Assembly: GCF_022378335.1 (NCBI RefSeq)
Contig: NZ_JAIQCI010000003.1
Span: forward strand, 310,001 to 374,000
Direction of reading: 5' to 3'
Origin: Croceicoccus hydrothermalis
GTDB taxonomy: Bacteria > Pseudomonadota > Alphaproteobacteria > Sphingomonadales > Sphingomonadaceae
Length of the DNA: 64,000 nt
Shown here: positions 25,473 to 35,328 of the stretch, piece by piece
How the letters are laid out: every line of letters starts with the position of its first letter
Position numbering within the stretch: the first letter of the stretch is position 1
Notes under the pieces: generated by a model
What the model was told of the DNA's origin: nothing
What the model saw: the letters and a program-made list of their open reading frames with translations, nothing else
Databases searched by the model: none
Translations under genes and position numbers: made by a program

Positions 25473-26858
25473 ATGGCCGCACTGCTCTCCCCTCCCATGC
25501 GCGACGAATTGCGCGAATCGACCCGGCTCGCCGCGCCGCTGGCCGCGGCGAATCTGTTGCAGATGGCCGTCTATGCCATCGACGTGATCTTCGTCGCCCG
25601 GCTCGGCACCGAACAGCTCGCCGCCATCACCTTGTCGACCAGCATTTATGGGCTGTCGCTGTGGTGCGCGATGGGGCTTGTCGGGGCGGTCGCGCCACTG
25701 GCGGCGTCGGCGCTGGGCCGGGGGCGGCACGCGGTGCGCGAGGTGCGCCGTTCGATCCGCATGGCGCTCTGGGTGGCGGCGCTTGCGGGGCTGTTCATCA
25801 TGGCGCTGTCCTTTGCGGGACAGCCGATCATGCGCGTCACCGGGCAACCGGCGGCGGTCACGGCGTTTGCTGGCGAATATCTCACCGTGGTGGCGTTCGG
25901 CGCGGTGCCCGCGGTGGCGGCCGCGGTGCTGCGCATTTTCGTGTCGACGCTGGGCCGTGCGGCGATCGCGACATGGGTGACGGTGTTTGCCTTGTTCGTG
26001 AACGGGCTGGGCAACTGGCTGCTGATCTTCGGGAACTGGGGCTTTCCGGAACTCGGCCTGCGCGGCGCGGCGCTGGCCAGCGTCATCACCGCGCTCGCCA
26101 CGCTCATCGCCTATGTCCTCATCATCCAGACGGACCGGCGCATGCGGCGCTATTATTTGTTCGGGCGTCTGTGGCGGGCGGACGTCGTGCGCCTGCTCGA
26201 CATCTGGCGGATCGGGCTGCCCATCGCGGCGATCACCATGGCGGAGGCGGGCCTGTTTTCGAGCGCCGCGTTCCTCATGGGCGCACTGGGCGAGCTGGAG
26301 CTGGCGGCGCATACGGTCGCGCTTCAAATTGCGGCGCTCGCGTTCCAGGTGCCGTTCGGCATCTCGCAGGCCGCCACGATCCGCGTTGGCCTGCATCACG
26401 GGCGGGACAATCGCGGCGGGATCGCGCTGGCCGGATGGGCGGGACTGATCCTCGTCACCGGGTTTGCGGCGGTGTTCGTGCTGGCCATGCTGACCATCCC
26501 GCGGCTGCTGCTCTCCGCCTATATCGACGTGAACGATCCGGCGAATGCGGGCATCGTGACGCTCGCCATCGGATACATGGCGGTGGCCGCCGCGTTTCAG
26601 CTTGCCGACGGATATCAGGCGATGGGCGCGGGGCTCTTGCGCGGGCTGGCCGATACGCGCGTTCCGTTCCTGTTCGCGCTCATCGGGTACTGGCCATTCG
26701 GGTTCGGGACGGCATGGGTGCTGGGCTTTCACACGTCGCTGCGGGGCACGGGGGTGTGGATCGGGCTGGCGGTCGGGCTTTCGGTGACGGGCGTTATGAT
26801 GCTGTGGCGCTGGCATGCGCGCGACCGGCTCATCCTCGATCGACCGGCGGCGGGCTGA
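25473..26858 (+). CDS. MATE family multidrug efflux transporter
   Basis: The product is 461 residues from the ATG at 25473; an earlier ATG at 25416 gives a poor N-terminus. About twelve membrane segments are visible in two repeated halves, beginning [20 protein letters not shown] and [20 protein letters not shown]. The second half contains [20 protein letters not shown] and a final [23 protein letters not shown] proteins export drugs and cationic compounds with Na+ or H+ antiport (NorM branch). It is divergent from the PagL-like gene. Confidence 0.93.
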   Translation: MAALLSPPMRDELRESTRLAAPLAAANLLQMAVYAIDVIFVARLGTEQLAAITLSTSIYGLSLWCAMGLVGAVAPLAASALGRGRHAVREVRRSIRMALWVAALAGLFIMALSFAGQPIMRVTGQPAAVTAFAGEYLTVVAFGAVPAVAAAVLRIFVSTLGRAAIATWVTVFALFVNGLGNWLLIFGNWGFPELGLRGAALASVITALATLIAYVLIIQTDRRMRRYYLFGRLWRADVVRLLDIWRIGLPIAAITMAEAGLFSSAAFLMGALGELELAAHTVALQIAALAFQVPFGISQAATIRVGLHHGRDNRGGIALAGWAGLILVTGFAAVFVLAMLTIPRLLLSAYIDVNDPANAGIVTLAIGYMAVAAAFQLADGYQAMGAGLLRGLADTRVPFLFALIGYWPFGFGTAWVLGFHTSLRGTGVWIGLAVGLSVTGVMMLWRWHARDRLILDRPAAG

Positions 26859-26948
26859 AAAATCGCCCGGAAATCGGGGCCGGGCGTGACGAGACGTGGC
26901 CTGCGTCGGGCCGGCTGCAATTTGTGAAAATTTGCCTGTTCTCGTCCC

Positions 26949-26977
26949 TTGACGCGTGCCGTCGTCCGAACCATATG
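26949..26977 (+). promoter_or_regulatory. groESL promoter (-35 TTGACG, -10 CATATG)
   Basis: TTGACG at 26949-26954 and CATATG at 26972-26977 are separated by 17 bases, directly upstream of the CIRCE element. This is a good housekeeping-type promoter. A heat-shock sigma contribution cannot be judged from sequence. Confidence 0.75.
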
Positions 26978-26985
26978 CGCCGCAC

Positions 26986-27010
26986 TGGCACTCAGCATAA
27001 CAGAGTGCCA
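26986..27010 (+). promoter_or_regulatory. CIRCE operator (HrcA binding site)
   Basis: TGGCACTC-N9-GAGTGCCA, matching the CIRCE inverted repeat (TTAGCACTC-N9-GAGTGCTAA) except at the outer bases. It lies just after the -10 box, at the expected start of transcription of groES, so HrcA would repress the operon. hrcA itself is not in the window. Confidence 0.93.
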
Positions 27011-27046
27011 ATCCATGTTTCATCCATAATGGAAGAGGGCACAACT

Positions 27047-27334
27047 ATGGCATTCCGTCCGCTGCACGACCGCGTTCTGGTCCGTCGCATCGAAGCCGAC
27101 GAAAAGACCGCCGGCGGCATCATCATCCCCGACAGCGCCAAGGAAAAGCCGAGCGAGGGCGAAGTCGTCTCCGTCGGTTCGGGCGCGCGTTCGGAAAACG
27201 GCACCGTCACGCCGATGGACCTGAAGGCAGGCGACCGCGTATTGTTCGGCAAATGGTCGGGCACCGAGGTCAAGGTCGACGGCGAAGACCTGCTCATCAT
27301 GAAGGAAAGCGACGTTCTGGGCGTGATCGGCTGA
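27047..27334 (+). CDS. groES: Co-chaperonin GroES
   Basis: The product is 95 residues ([20 protein letters not shown], mobile loop [20 protein letters not shown], roof and base region to VLGVIG), the standard length. It caps GroEL during ATP-driven folding. GAAGAGGG precedes the ATG. It is controlled by the CIRCE element, and groEL starts 54 bases later. Confidence 0.99.
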   Translation: MAFRPLHDRVLVRRIEADEKTAGGIIIPDSAKEKPSEGEVVSVGSGARSENGTVTPMDLKAGDRVLFGKWSGTEVKVDGEDLLIMKESDVLGVIG

Positions 27335-27367
27335 TCCACGCCGCCGCTTTCCTGCACCCCATCATAA

Positions 27368-29053
<1,686 letters not shown>

Positions 29054-29092
29054 AGCCTGCCATTCCGCACCGTCCACGCGACGTTGCGAACG

Positions 29093-29125
29093 GGGGCCGG
29101 GGGCATTCGCCTTCCGGCCCCTTTT
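29093..29125 (+). terminator. Rho-independent terminator after groEL
   Basis: Perfect 8-bp stem GGGGCCGG / CCGGCCCC with a 13-base spacer, followed by TTTTCC. It probably ends most groESL transcripts before the phytochrome genes. Confidence 0.8.
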
Positions 29126-29231
29126 CCTTGCGCAGGAGCGACCCGCATTCAGAGCGCCGGGCCCGGACCCGAAGCGGCTTTCGCGCGTTGGCACAGTAGA
29201 AGACAGAACACGAACACCGGAATTCAAGAAT

Positions 29232-29639
29232 ATGCGCCTTCCTCACAAAGCTCATCTTGCCATTGTCGACGGGACTCGTTTCGTGCTGATGCGCAATGAT
29301 GGCTCGCCCGACGAGCCCAAGCTCAGCGAGCAGGCGAAGCCCGATCTCGACCCGACCAATTTCAGCGCCGGGGTCAAGCATCAGGACGACGCCGGGCAGC
29401 GCACCGGCGCGACCGATCTCAACGAGCTGGCCCATGCCGCCGCCGTTGCCGACTGGCTGAACCGCGCCGCGCTCGACAAGACGATCGAGACGCTGGCCAT
29501 TGCCGCCGATCCCAAGACGCTCGGCGAGATGCGCCGCCATTATCACAAATCGCTGGAGGCGATCATCATTGGCGAGGAAGCCAAGACGCTGACCGGCGAA
29601 ACGACGGAGCGCATCGAGAAGACGCTCCTTTCCGCTTGA
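29232..29639 (+). CDS. Host-attachment (AtsE/baeRF-type) family protein
   Basis: The product is 135 residues from the ATG at 29232. It starts MRLPHKAHLAIVDGTRFVLM and continues with a polar stretch, then NELAHAAAVADWLNRAALD, LAIAADPKTLGEMRRHYHK and a C-terminal TGETTERIEKTLLS. This is the layout of proteins annotated 'host attachment protein', which belong to the release-factor-related baeRF superfamily. The name comes from an Agrobacterium attachment locus and says little about function. The gene is 17 bases upstream of the heme oxygenase start and probably heads or shares the phytochrome operon. Confidence 0.75.
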   Translation: MRLPHKAHLAIVDGTRFVLMRNDGSPDEPKLSEQAKPDLDPTNFSAGVKHQDDAGQRTGATDLNELAHAAAVADWLNRAALDKTIETLAIAADPKTLGEMRRHYHKSLEAIIIGEEAKTLTGETTERIEKTLLSA

Positions 29640-29656
29640 CCCAGAAAGACGACACC

Positions 29657-30319
29657 ATGCGGCTCGATCTGCCCGCGATAGGCTATGCCGTCTATCGCCC
29701 CCGCCCGCTTGGCAGCAAGGGCAAGCCCCTCGCCACGCGTCGCGATGCGCCAGAGGAAAAGGACAGCCCGGACGCGCAGGGCGAGCACCGGCCCGCCCGT
29801 TTCGCCCTGCGCGACCGCACCATGGCGCAGCACGAGGCGACCGAGGCGGCCTTTGCCCCGTTCGACCTTTCGCGGGAGGAGCATTACCGCGCCTTCCTCG
29901 CCGCGCATGCGATGGCGTTGCCGGGGCTGGAACTGGCGGTGACGGGGCGCGGTTGGCCGCAATGGACGCCGCGCTTTCCGCAGCTGGCCGACGATCTTGC
30001 CGCGCTGGGCGCGTTCCTGCCCATGCCGATCATCGCGTCGGATGCGCGCGGCGCCGCGGCATGGGGCGTGCAATATGTCATCGAAGGCTCGCGGCTGGGC
30101 GGGCAATTGCTCGTCCGGCAGGTTCCGGACGGGCTGCCGACGCGCTACCTTTCGCCGCCTGTCGACCACGGCGCCCGCTGGCGCGCGTTCTGCGACGCGT
30201 TCGATGCCGAAGCGTCGCAGCATGGGCCGGATTGGTTGGACGAAGCGTCTGATTCTGCTATAGAAACATTTCAACATTTTCGGCGAGCCGCGCAGGCCCT
30301 GTCGGAGGACCTTTCTTGA
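29657..30319 (+). CDS. bphO: Biliverdin-producing heme oxygenase (BphO type)
   Basis: The product is 220 residues from the ATG at 29657; a TTG at 29636 overlaps the previous stop. The heme oxygenase core begins at about residue 50 (RFALRDRTMAQHEATEAAF) with the proximal heme His in MAQHEAT. It continues with YRAFLAAHAMALPGLE and WGVQYVIEGSRLGGQLL, which is the distal-helix segment with the Gly residues over the heme. It opens heme to biliverdin, the chromophore of the phytochrome encoded next, whose TTG start overlaps this stop by four bases. The 45-residue Arg/Pro-rich N-terminal extension is unusual, and an internal start cannot be excluded. Confidence 0.88.
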   Translation: MRLDLPAIGYAVYRPRPLGSKGKPLATRRDAPEEKDSPDAQGEHRPARFALRDRTMAQHEATEAAFAPFDLSREEHYRAFLAAHAMALPGLELAVTGRGWPQWTPRFPQLADDLAALGAFLPMPIIASDARGAAAWGVQYVIEGSRLGGQLLVRQVPDGLPTRYLSPPVDHGARWRAFCDAFDAEASQHGPDWLDEASDSAIETFQHFRRAAQALSEDLS

Positions 30320-32865
30320 ATGAGATGACTATGGATCTGGCCGAGGTCGATCTTACCAATTGCGACCGCGAACCGATCCACATCCTGGGGGCGATTCAGC
30401 CCTTCGGATTCCTCCTCGCGACCAGCGCCGACTGGATCGTGCAGCGCGCCGCCAACACCGCTCCCTTCCTCGGCAAGGATACGGACGCGCTCATCGGCGA
30501 AACGCTGACCGACATCTTCATGCCCTTCGCGATCAAGCAGATTCGCCGCCGGGTCGTGATGCTGCGCACCGAGGACGCGGTGGAGCGCATCTTCTCGCTG
30601 CAACTGCGCGAGGATGACCGCAAGTTCGACGTCGCCGTGCACTTCTCCGGCGACCAGCTCATCATCGAATGCGAACCGGCAACAGGCGACGAGCTCGAAG
30701 TCTCCTCCACCGTGCGCAGCATGATTCAGCGGATCGACGGGGCGCCGACGCTCAACGCCCTGCTGCGCGATGGCGCGCGGCAGTGCCGGATGCTGACCGG
30801 TTTCGACCGGGTCATGGTGTACCGCTTTGCCGAAAGCGGCAGCGGCGAGGTCGTGGCCGAGGCGCTCGAAAACGGGATCGACAGCTTCATGGGGCTGAAT
30901 TTCCCGGCGACCGACATCCCGCAACAGGCCCGCCGCCTTTACGTGCGCAACACGTTCCGGATCATCTGCGACGTGAACGAGCCGTCCGTCGCCATCGAAC
31001 CGCGCGATCAACCAGCGGTCGATCTTTCGCTGTCGCTGCTGCGTGCGGTGTCGCCGATCCACATCGAATATCTCAAGAACATGGGCGTGTCCGCCTCGCT
31101 GTCGATCTCGATCATCGTCGACGGCAGGCTATGGGGCCTGTTCGCCTGTCACCATCACGAACCGCGCCTGCCCAGCTTTGCCGAACGCAGCGCCGCCGAG
31201 CTGTTCGGGCTGATGTTCTCCCTCGTCCTTGAACGCAAGCTGCGCGCCGAGGAAATGGCGTATGAGGACGAGGCCCGCAAGGTTTCCAACCGGTTGATGT
31301 CCGCCGCCGCGCGCGACAATGACCGGCTTTACGACGCCGACTGGATCGGCGAGATCATGCTGGACGCGATCCCCGCCGATGGTGTCGGCGTGATGGTCGA
31401 CGGCGAAGTCTCGATAAGCGGGATGACACCGAGCGAGGAGCAGTTCAGGCAGCTGATCGGCGCACTCAACCAGAATTCCAAGAGCGAGGTGATCACCACC
31501 ACGCGCATTTCCGAAATCCTCGACGAGGCGCGCGAATACGAAGGGCGCGCGGCCGGCATGCTCGCCGTGCCGATCTCGCGCCGGCCGCGGGACTATGTCG
31601 TGATGTTCCGGGCGGAGCAGCTGCGCTCGGTCCGCTGGGCCGGCAATGCGGAAAAAAGCGTCGAATACGGACCCAACGGCCCACGCCTCACCCCGCGCAA
31701 GAGTTTCGAGGAATGGTCCGAACTGGTCCGGGGCGAGGCGCGCCCGTTCACCCCGGCGCAGATCCGCATCGCCAATTCGCTGCGCACGACATTGCTGGAA
31801 GTCGTGCTCCGCCTCACCGAAGCGGCGAGCGAGGAACGCCGGCAGGCGGGCGAGCAGAAGAACCTGCTCATCGCCGAACTCAACCACCGGGTGCGCAATA
31901 TCCTCGCGCTTATCCGCGCGCTCGTCGGGCAGACCGGGCGCGAGGCGGACGATATTCACAGCTTCACCCGCACGCTCGATTCGCGGATTCAGTCGCTCGC
32001 CCGTGCGCACGATCAGCTGACCGCGGATCAGTGGGGTCCGGCCCATTTGCGCGACCTGATCACGACGGAGGCCTCGGCCTATCTCCACGGGCAGGCGGAG
32101 CGTATCGAGATGGTCGGCCCGGAGGTGACGATCACGCCGGACGGATTCACGGTCATGGCGCTCGTCGTGCACGAGTTGACCACCAATTCGACGAAATATG
32201 GCGCGTTGAGCGACAGCGGCAAGGTGTGCGTCGAATGGCGGATCGAGGATGACGGCGCGCTGCTTGTCGACTGGGTCGAAAAGGGCGGGCCGGCGGTCAT
32301 GCCGCCCAAACGGCGCGGTTTCGGCACGACCATCATTTGCGATTCGATTCCGCACGAGCTCGGCGGCGACGCCGAGGTGCATTATCGCACCGCCGGGCTG
32401 GAGGCGCAGTTCCGCATTCCCGCCCGCTACGTCGACAATGCCGAACCCTCGCGCCAGGGTCCGGCGCGACCGTCCTATTCCAGCGATGCGGGCAGGGCGA
32501 ATATCGCGGGCAAGCGTATCCTCCTGGTCGAGGATAGCGCGCTGATCGCGCTCGACGCGGAGGACAAGCTCATCGACCTCGGCGCAAGCGAGGTCGTCCT
32601 CGCCGCGAGCAACAAGGCCGCGTTGCGCGCGATCGAGGCGGATGGCATCGACATCGCCATGCTGGACTTCAACCTCGGCCGCGAAACGAGCACGCCGACG
32701 GCCGAACGCTTGCGCGATGCGAAGATTCCCTTCATCTTTGCGTCGGGTTACGGCGGCGAGGACACGGTGCCGGTCGAGTTTCGCGGCGTTCCAATGGTCG
32801 TCAAACCCTATGCCGCCGATCAGATATTGCAGGGATTCGCACAGCTTGGCTCCAACGATGAATAG
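30316..32865 (+). CDS. bphP: Bacteriophytochrome hybrid HWE histidine kinase with C-terminal receiver
   Basis: Red/far-red photoreceptor of 849 residues. The TTG at 30316 is taken as start because GGAGG ends seven bases before it; ATGs at 30325 and 30331 lie too far from that site. Cys16 (DLTNCDREP) is the biliverdin attachment residue before the PAS domain (about 18-120). The GAF domain (about 140-310) has PATDIP at 197-202. The PHY domain (about 325-505) carries the tongue motif PRKSF at 460-464. The HWE kinase has phosphoacceptor His524 (ELNHRVRN), an HELTTNSTKYG N-box and the WVE motif. A receiver domain (about 735-849) has Asp784. The receiver makes intramolecular phosphotransfer or phosphate storage possible. 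bphO supplies the chromophore. Confidence 0.95.
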   Translation: MNEMTMDLAEVDLTNCDREPIHILGAIQPFGFLLATSADWIVQRAANTAPFLGKDTDALIGETLTDIFMPFAIKQIRRRVVMLRTEDAVERIFSLQLREDDRKFDVAVHFSGDQLIIECEPATGDELEVSSTVRSMIQRIDGAPTLNALLRDGARQCRMLTGFDRVMVYRFAESGSGEVVAEALENGIDSFMGLNFPATDIPQQARRLYVRNTFRIICDVNEPSVAIEPRDQPAVDLSLSLLRAVSPIHIEYLKNMGVSASLSISIIVDGRLWGLFACHHHEPRLPSFAERSAAELFGLMFSLVLERKLRAEEMAYEDEARKVSNRLMSAAARDNDRLYDADWIGEIMLDAIPADGVGVMVDGEVSISGMTPSEEQFRQLIGALNQNSKSEVITTTRISEILDEAREYEGRAAGMLAVPISRRPRDYVVMFRAEQLRSVRWAGNAEKSVEYGPNGPRLTPRKSFEEWSELVRGEARPFTPAQIRIANSLRTTLLEVVLRLTEAASEERRQAGEQKNLLIAELNHRVRNILALIRALVGQTGREADDIHSFTRTLDSRIQSLARAHDQLTADQWGPAHLRDLITTEASAYLHGQAERIEMVGPEVTITPDGFTVMALVVHELTTNSTKYGALSDSGKVCVEWRIEDDGALLVDWVEKGGPAVMPPKRRGFGTTIICDSIPHELGGDAEVHYRTAGLEAQFRIPARYVDNAEPSRQGPARPSYSSDAGRANIAGKRILLVEDSALIALDAEDKLIDLGASEVVLAASNKAALRAIEADGIDIAMLDFNLGRETSTPTAERLRDAKIPFIFASGYGGEDTVPVEFRGVPMVVKPYAADQILQGFAQLGSNDE

Positions 32866-33397
32866 ACTGCGCCGCGCATGGGCGGCGGCATTCGCCGTCT
32901 TTTTCACCACGTTCGCCTTTCCGGCGTTCGCGGCGGTGACGGTCCATTTTCAAAGTTTCGACGGATCGGTGCTCTTCGGGCGCTATCCACACACCTTCGT
33001 CGTCATGGAAGGCACGCTCGACGCCACGGGGGAGCGGATCAACGAGAATTACGGCTTTACCGCAAGATCGGTCACGCCGGCTGTCCTGCGCGGGCCGGTC
33101 GAGCATATGATCTATGTCGAGAAGCAGAAATATGTCGAGGAGACGAACCGGCATATCTCCATCACGGTCGACGATGCGACCTATTGGCGCATCCGCCGCG
33201 AAGTCGATGCGTGGCGCAATATCGAGGGCGACGGATACGACCTCAACCGCCGCAATTGCATCCATTTCGTCGGTGCGATCGCGCGGATCGTGGGCGCCGA
33301 CGTGGACTACCCGTCCAGCCTCCTGCGCAAGCCCAGGGCGTGGCTCAACCGCGTGGTCGCGCGCAATCCGCAATTGCACGGGCGTCAGTTCGACTGA
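32858..33397 (+). CDS. Secreted LRAT-like / permuted NlpC-fold protein coupled to bphP
   Basis: The product is 179 residues. The ATG at 32858 lies inside the last codons of bphP (8-base overlap), so translation is coupled. A signal peptide (MNRLRRAWAAAFAVFF then TTFAFPAFA) predicts export. His45 lies in GRYPHTFVVMEG and Cys134 in RRNCIHFVGAI. This His-before-Cys order with an NCxHFV motif is that of LRAT-type and permuted NlpC/P60 thiol enzymes (acyltransferases or peptidases). No published function is recognised. The 'NC-HF' match is short, so fold assignment is an inference. Confidence 0.6.
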   Translation: MNRLRRAWAAAFAVFFTTFAFPAFAAVTVHFQSFDGSVLFGRYPHTFVVMEGTLDATGERINENYGFTARSVTPAVLRGPVEHMIYVEKQKYVEETNRHISITVDDATYWRIRREVDAWRNIEGDGYDLNRRNCIHFVGAIARIVGADVDYPSSLLRKPRAWLNRVVARNPQLHGRQFD

Positions 33398-33425
33398 TCC
33401 TTAACAAGGGGGGCGTGCGCACCGC

Positions 33426-34331
33426 CTATCGCGGTCCGAAGGCGTCCCGCATGGCGATGATATGCCGCGCCTGTTTCAGATGCGGCATGTCGAGCATCTT
33501 TCCATCGAGCGCGACGACCCCGGCATCCGGCTCCGCATCGAAGGCTGCCACGACCGCCTCGGCATGGGAGATTTCGTCGGCAGACGGGCTGTAGGCCTCG
33601 TTGATCGGTTCCACCTGCGCGGGATGGATCGCCATCCGGCCCGCAAACCCCTCACGCCGGGAGGAAAGCGAATCGGCCCGCAAACCTTCCAGATCGCGAA
33701 AATCGGGCCAGATCGCATCGATCGCGGCGACTCCTGCTGCCTTCGCCGCAAGGAGCATCATCGCCCGCACGGTCCGATAGGTCAGCGCCAGCCGCCCGTC
33801 ATCGCCGCGATTGCCCGCCGCACCGAGATCCGCGCTCAAATCCTCCGCCCCCCAGGTCAGCCCGAAGAGACGCGGCACGACCCGCTCCGCATAGAGCGGA
33901 AGACGCAGCGCAGCCCCCGCCGTTTCCGTCGCCACCGGCAGGGTCCGGATCGCGCCCGGCGCCAGCGAATCGCGAAGCTCCAGCACGTCGAGGCAATGGG
34001 ACAGGCGGACCAGGTCGTCCGGCCCCGCGGCCTTGGGCAACATGATGCCCGCCGGCCCGCCCCGCACCACGGCGGCCAGATCGGCGAGCGCGTGTTCGCT
34101 GTCGAACGGATTGATGCGCACCCAGACCGCCGCACCGCCGCCGCGCGCATCGCGCAGCACTTCGGCCGCCATCGCGCGGGCCGTATCCTTGCGCGCGGGC
34201 GCAACCGAATCCTCAAGATCGAGGATGATCGCGTCGGCACCCACCGATTGCGATTTGGCAATCTTCTTCTCGCTGTCCGCGGGCACGAACAGCATGGATC
34301 GAACCGGGCGTGGCATGGGCATATCCGTCAT
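33426..34331 (-). CDS. CoA ester lyase (HpcH/HpaI, CitE-like)
   Basis: The product is 301 residues and belongs to the citrate lyase beta / malyl-CoA lyase family, which cleaves or condenses acyl-CoA beta-hydroxy acids with Mg2+. Visible features: RSMLFVPADSEKKIAKSQSV, the Mg-binding DAIILDLEDSVAPARKD, RINPFDS, the second acidic segment PVATETAGAALRLP, TWGAEDLSADLG, and GRMAIHPAQVEPINEAYSPS. Substrates could be citramalyl-CoA, malyl-CoA or methylmalyl-CoA. The start overlaps the agmatine deiminase stop by four bases (ATGA). Confidence 0.88.
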   Translation of the reverse strand: MTDMPMPRPVRSMLFVPADSEKKIAKSQSVGADAIILDLEDSVAPARKDTARAMAAEVLRDARGGGAAVWVRINPFDSEHALADLAAVVRGGPAGIMLPKAAGPDDLVRLSHCLDVLELRDSLAPGAIRTLPVATETAGAALRLPLYAERVVPRLFGLTWGAEDLSADLGAAGNRGDDGRLALTYRTVRAMMLLAAKAAGVAAIDAIWPDFRDLEGLRADSLSSRREGFAGRMAIHPAQVEPINEAYSPSADEISHAEAVVAAFDAEPDAGVVALDGKMLDMPHLKQARHIIAMRDAFGPR

Positions 34332-35317
34332 GGGGTGGGCATCTGCTGGCTGGCGCAGTGGAAACCACCGCCGCCCGAAAGGACCGCGCCGCCCGGAAGG
34401 CCGACCGTCGCGCGATCCGGGAACAGCGCGGCAACCGCGGCCACCCCGTCGGCATCATGGACGCTGCCGAAGGTCGGCACGACGACCAGATGGGTGGTGA
34501 CGCAGAAATTCATGTAGCTGGCCGGTTCGACGAAATCGCCGTCGCTGATCAGACCCGGCGACGGGACGTCGGCAATGTCCAGCCCGAAGGCGCGGGCGCG
34601 GTCCCGCGCATCCTCGTAAATCGCGCGATTGGGATCGTCTGCCCCCGTCGGCACGGGCAAGGCCAGCCGCCCCGGCGCGACAAAGCGGGCCAGATTGTCC
34701 ACATGCCCATCGGTATGATCGTTCAGCAGCCCGTCACCGAGCCAGAGCACACGCTCGAAACCGAGGTCGCGGTTCAGCCGGTCCTCTATGTCACCGCGCG
34801 ACAATTGCGGATTGCGATTGGGGTTGAGCAGGCATTGCTCCGTCGTGACGACAAGCCCGGTGCCGTCGGTGTCGATGGCCCCTCCCTCCAGGATCCAGTC
34901 GGCCACAACCGGCTCCATCCCGGCGTCGCGCGCAAGCTCCGCGCCGACGGTTTCGTCGCCCGCCATCCGATATTTCCCGCCCCAGCCATCGAAGCCGAAC
35001 CGCCGCGCGCCGCGCCCGCCCGCACCGTCCGACACGATGAGCGGCCCCGTATCGCGCAGCCATATATCGCCATATTCGCGCCGCTCCAGCGTAACGGCGC
35101 CGGACACCAGGCTGCGCGCGCGCGCTTCGTTCGCCGCGTCGCGGACGAGCAGGCGCACCGCCTGCCCGCTTTCGGCCACGGCATTGGCGAAGGCGGCGAT
35201 TTCCTCCTGCGCGCGGGCGAAAGCGGCCGGCCACTCCCCCGCATCATGGGGAAAGCCGATCCACAACCAGTCCTGCGTATGCCATTCGGGCGGCATCCGG
35301 TGCGTGTCATCCCTCAT
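34328..35317 (-). CDS. aguA: Agmatine deiminase
   Basis: The product is 329 residues from the ATG at 35317; a TTG upstream would overlap the peptidase gene. The fold is the guanidine-modifying enzyme fold: MPPEWHTQDWLWIGFPHD, the substrate-binding YGDIWLRDTGPL, LEGGAIDTDG, NDHTDGHVDNLARF (active-site His), and the nucleophile Cys in GGGGFHCASQQMP at the C-terminus. It hydrolyses agmatine to N-carbamoylputrescine and ammonia. The next polyamine enzyme (AguB) is not adjacent; the gene lies between an M28 peptidase and the CitE-like gene in a likely operon. Confidence 0.95.
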   Translation of the reverse strand: MRDDTHRMPPEWHTQDWLWIGFPHDAGEWPAAFARAQEEIAAFANAVAESGQAVRLLVRDAANEARARSLVSGAVTLERREYGDIWLRDTGPLIVSDGAGGRGARRFGFDGWGGKYRMAGDETVGAELARDAGMEPVVADWILEGGAIDTDGTGLVVTTEQCLLNPNRNPQLSRGDIEDRLNRDLGFERVLWLGDGLLNDHTDGHVDNLARFVAPGRLALPVPTGADDPNRAIYEDARDRARAFGLDIADVPSPGLISDGDFVEPASYMNFCVTTHLVVVPTFGSVHDADGVAAVAALFPDRATVGLPGGAVLSGGGGFHCASQQMPTP

Positions 35318-35328
35318 CGCGGCGTGGC

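Noticed and set aside
25661..27334. A long frame running through the MATE gene into groES
   Set aside because: Only the last 95 codons (groES) are real; the rest is the wrong frame of the MATE gene.
34328..35317. Functional link of agmatine deiminase with the N-oxygenase cassette at the left edge
   Set aside because: Both concern guanidino compounds, but they are over 30 kb apart and no shared regulation is visible.
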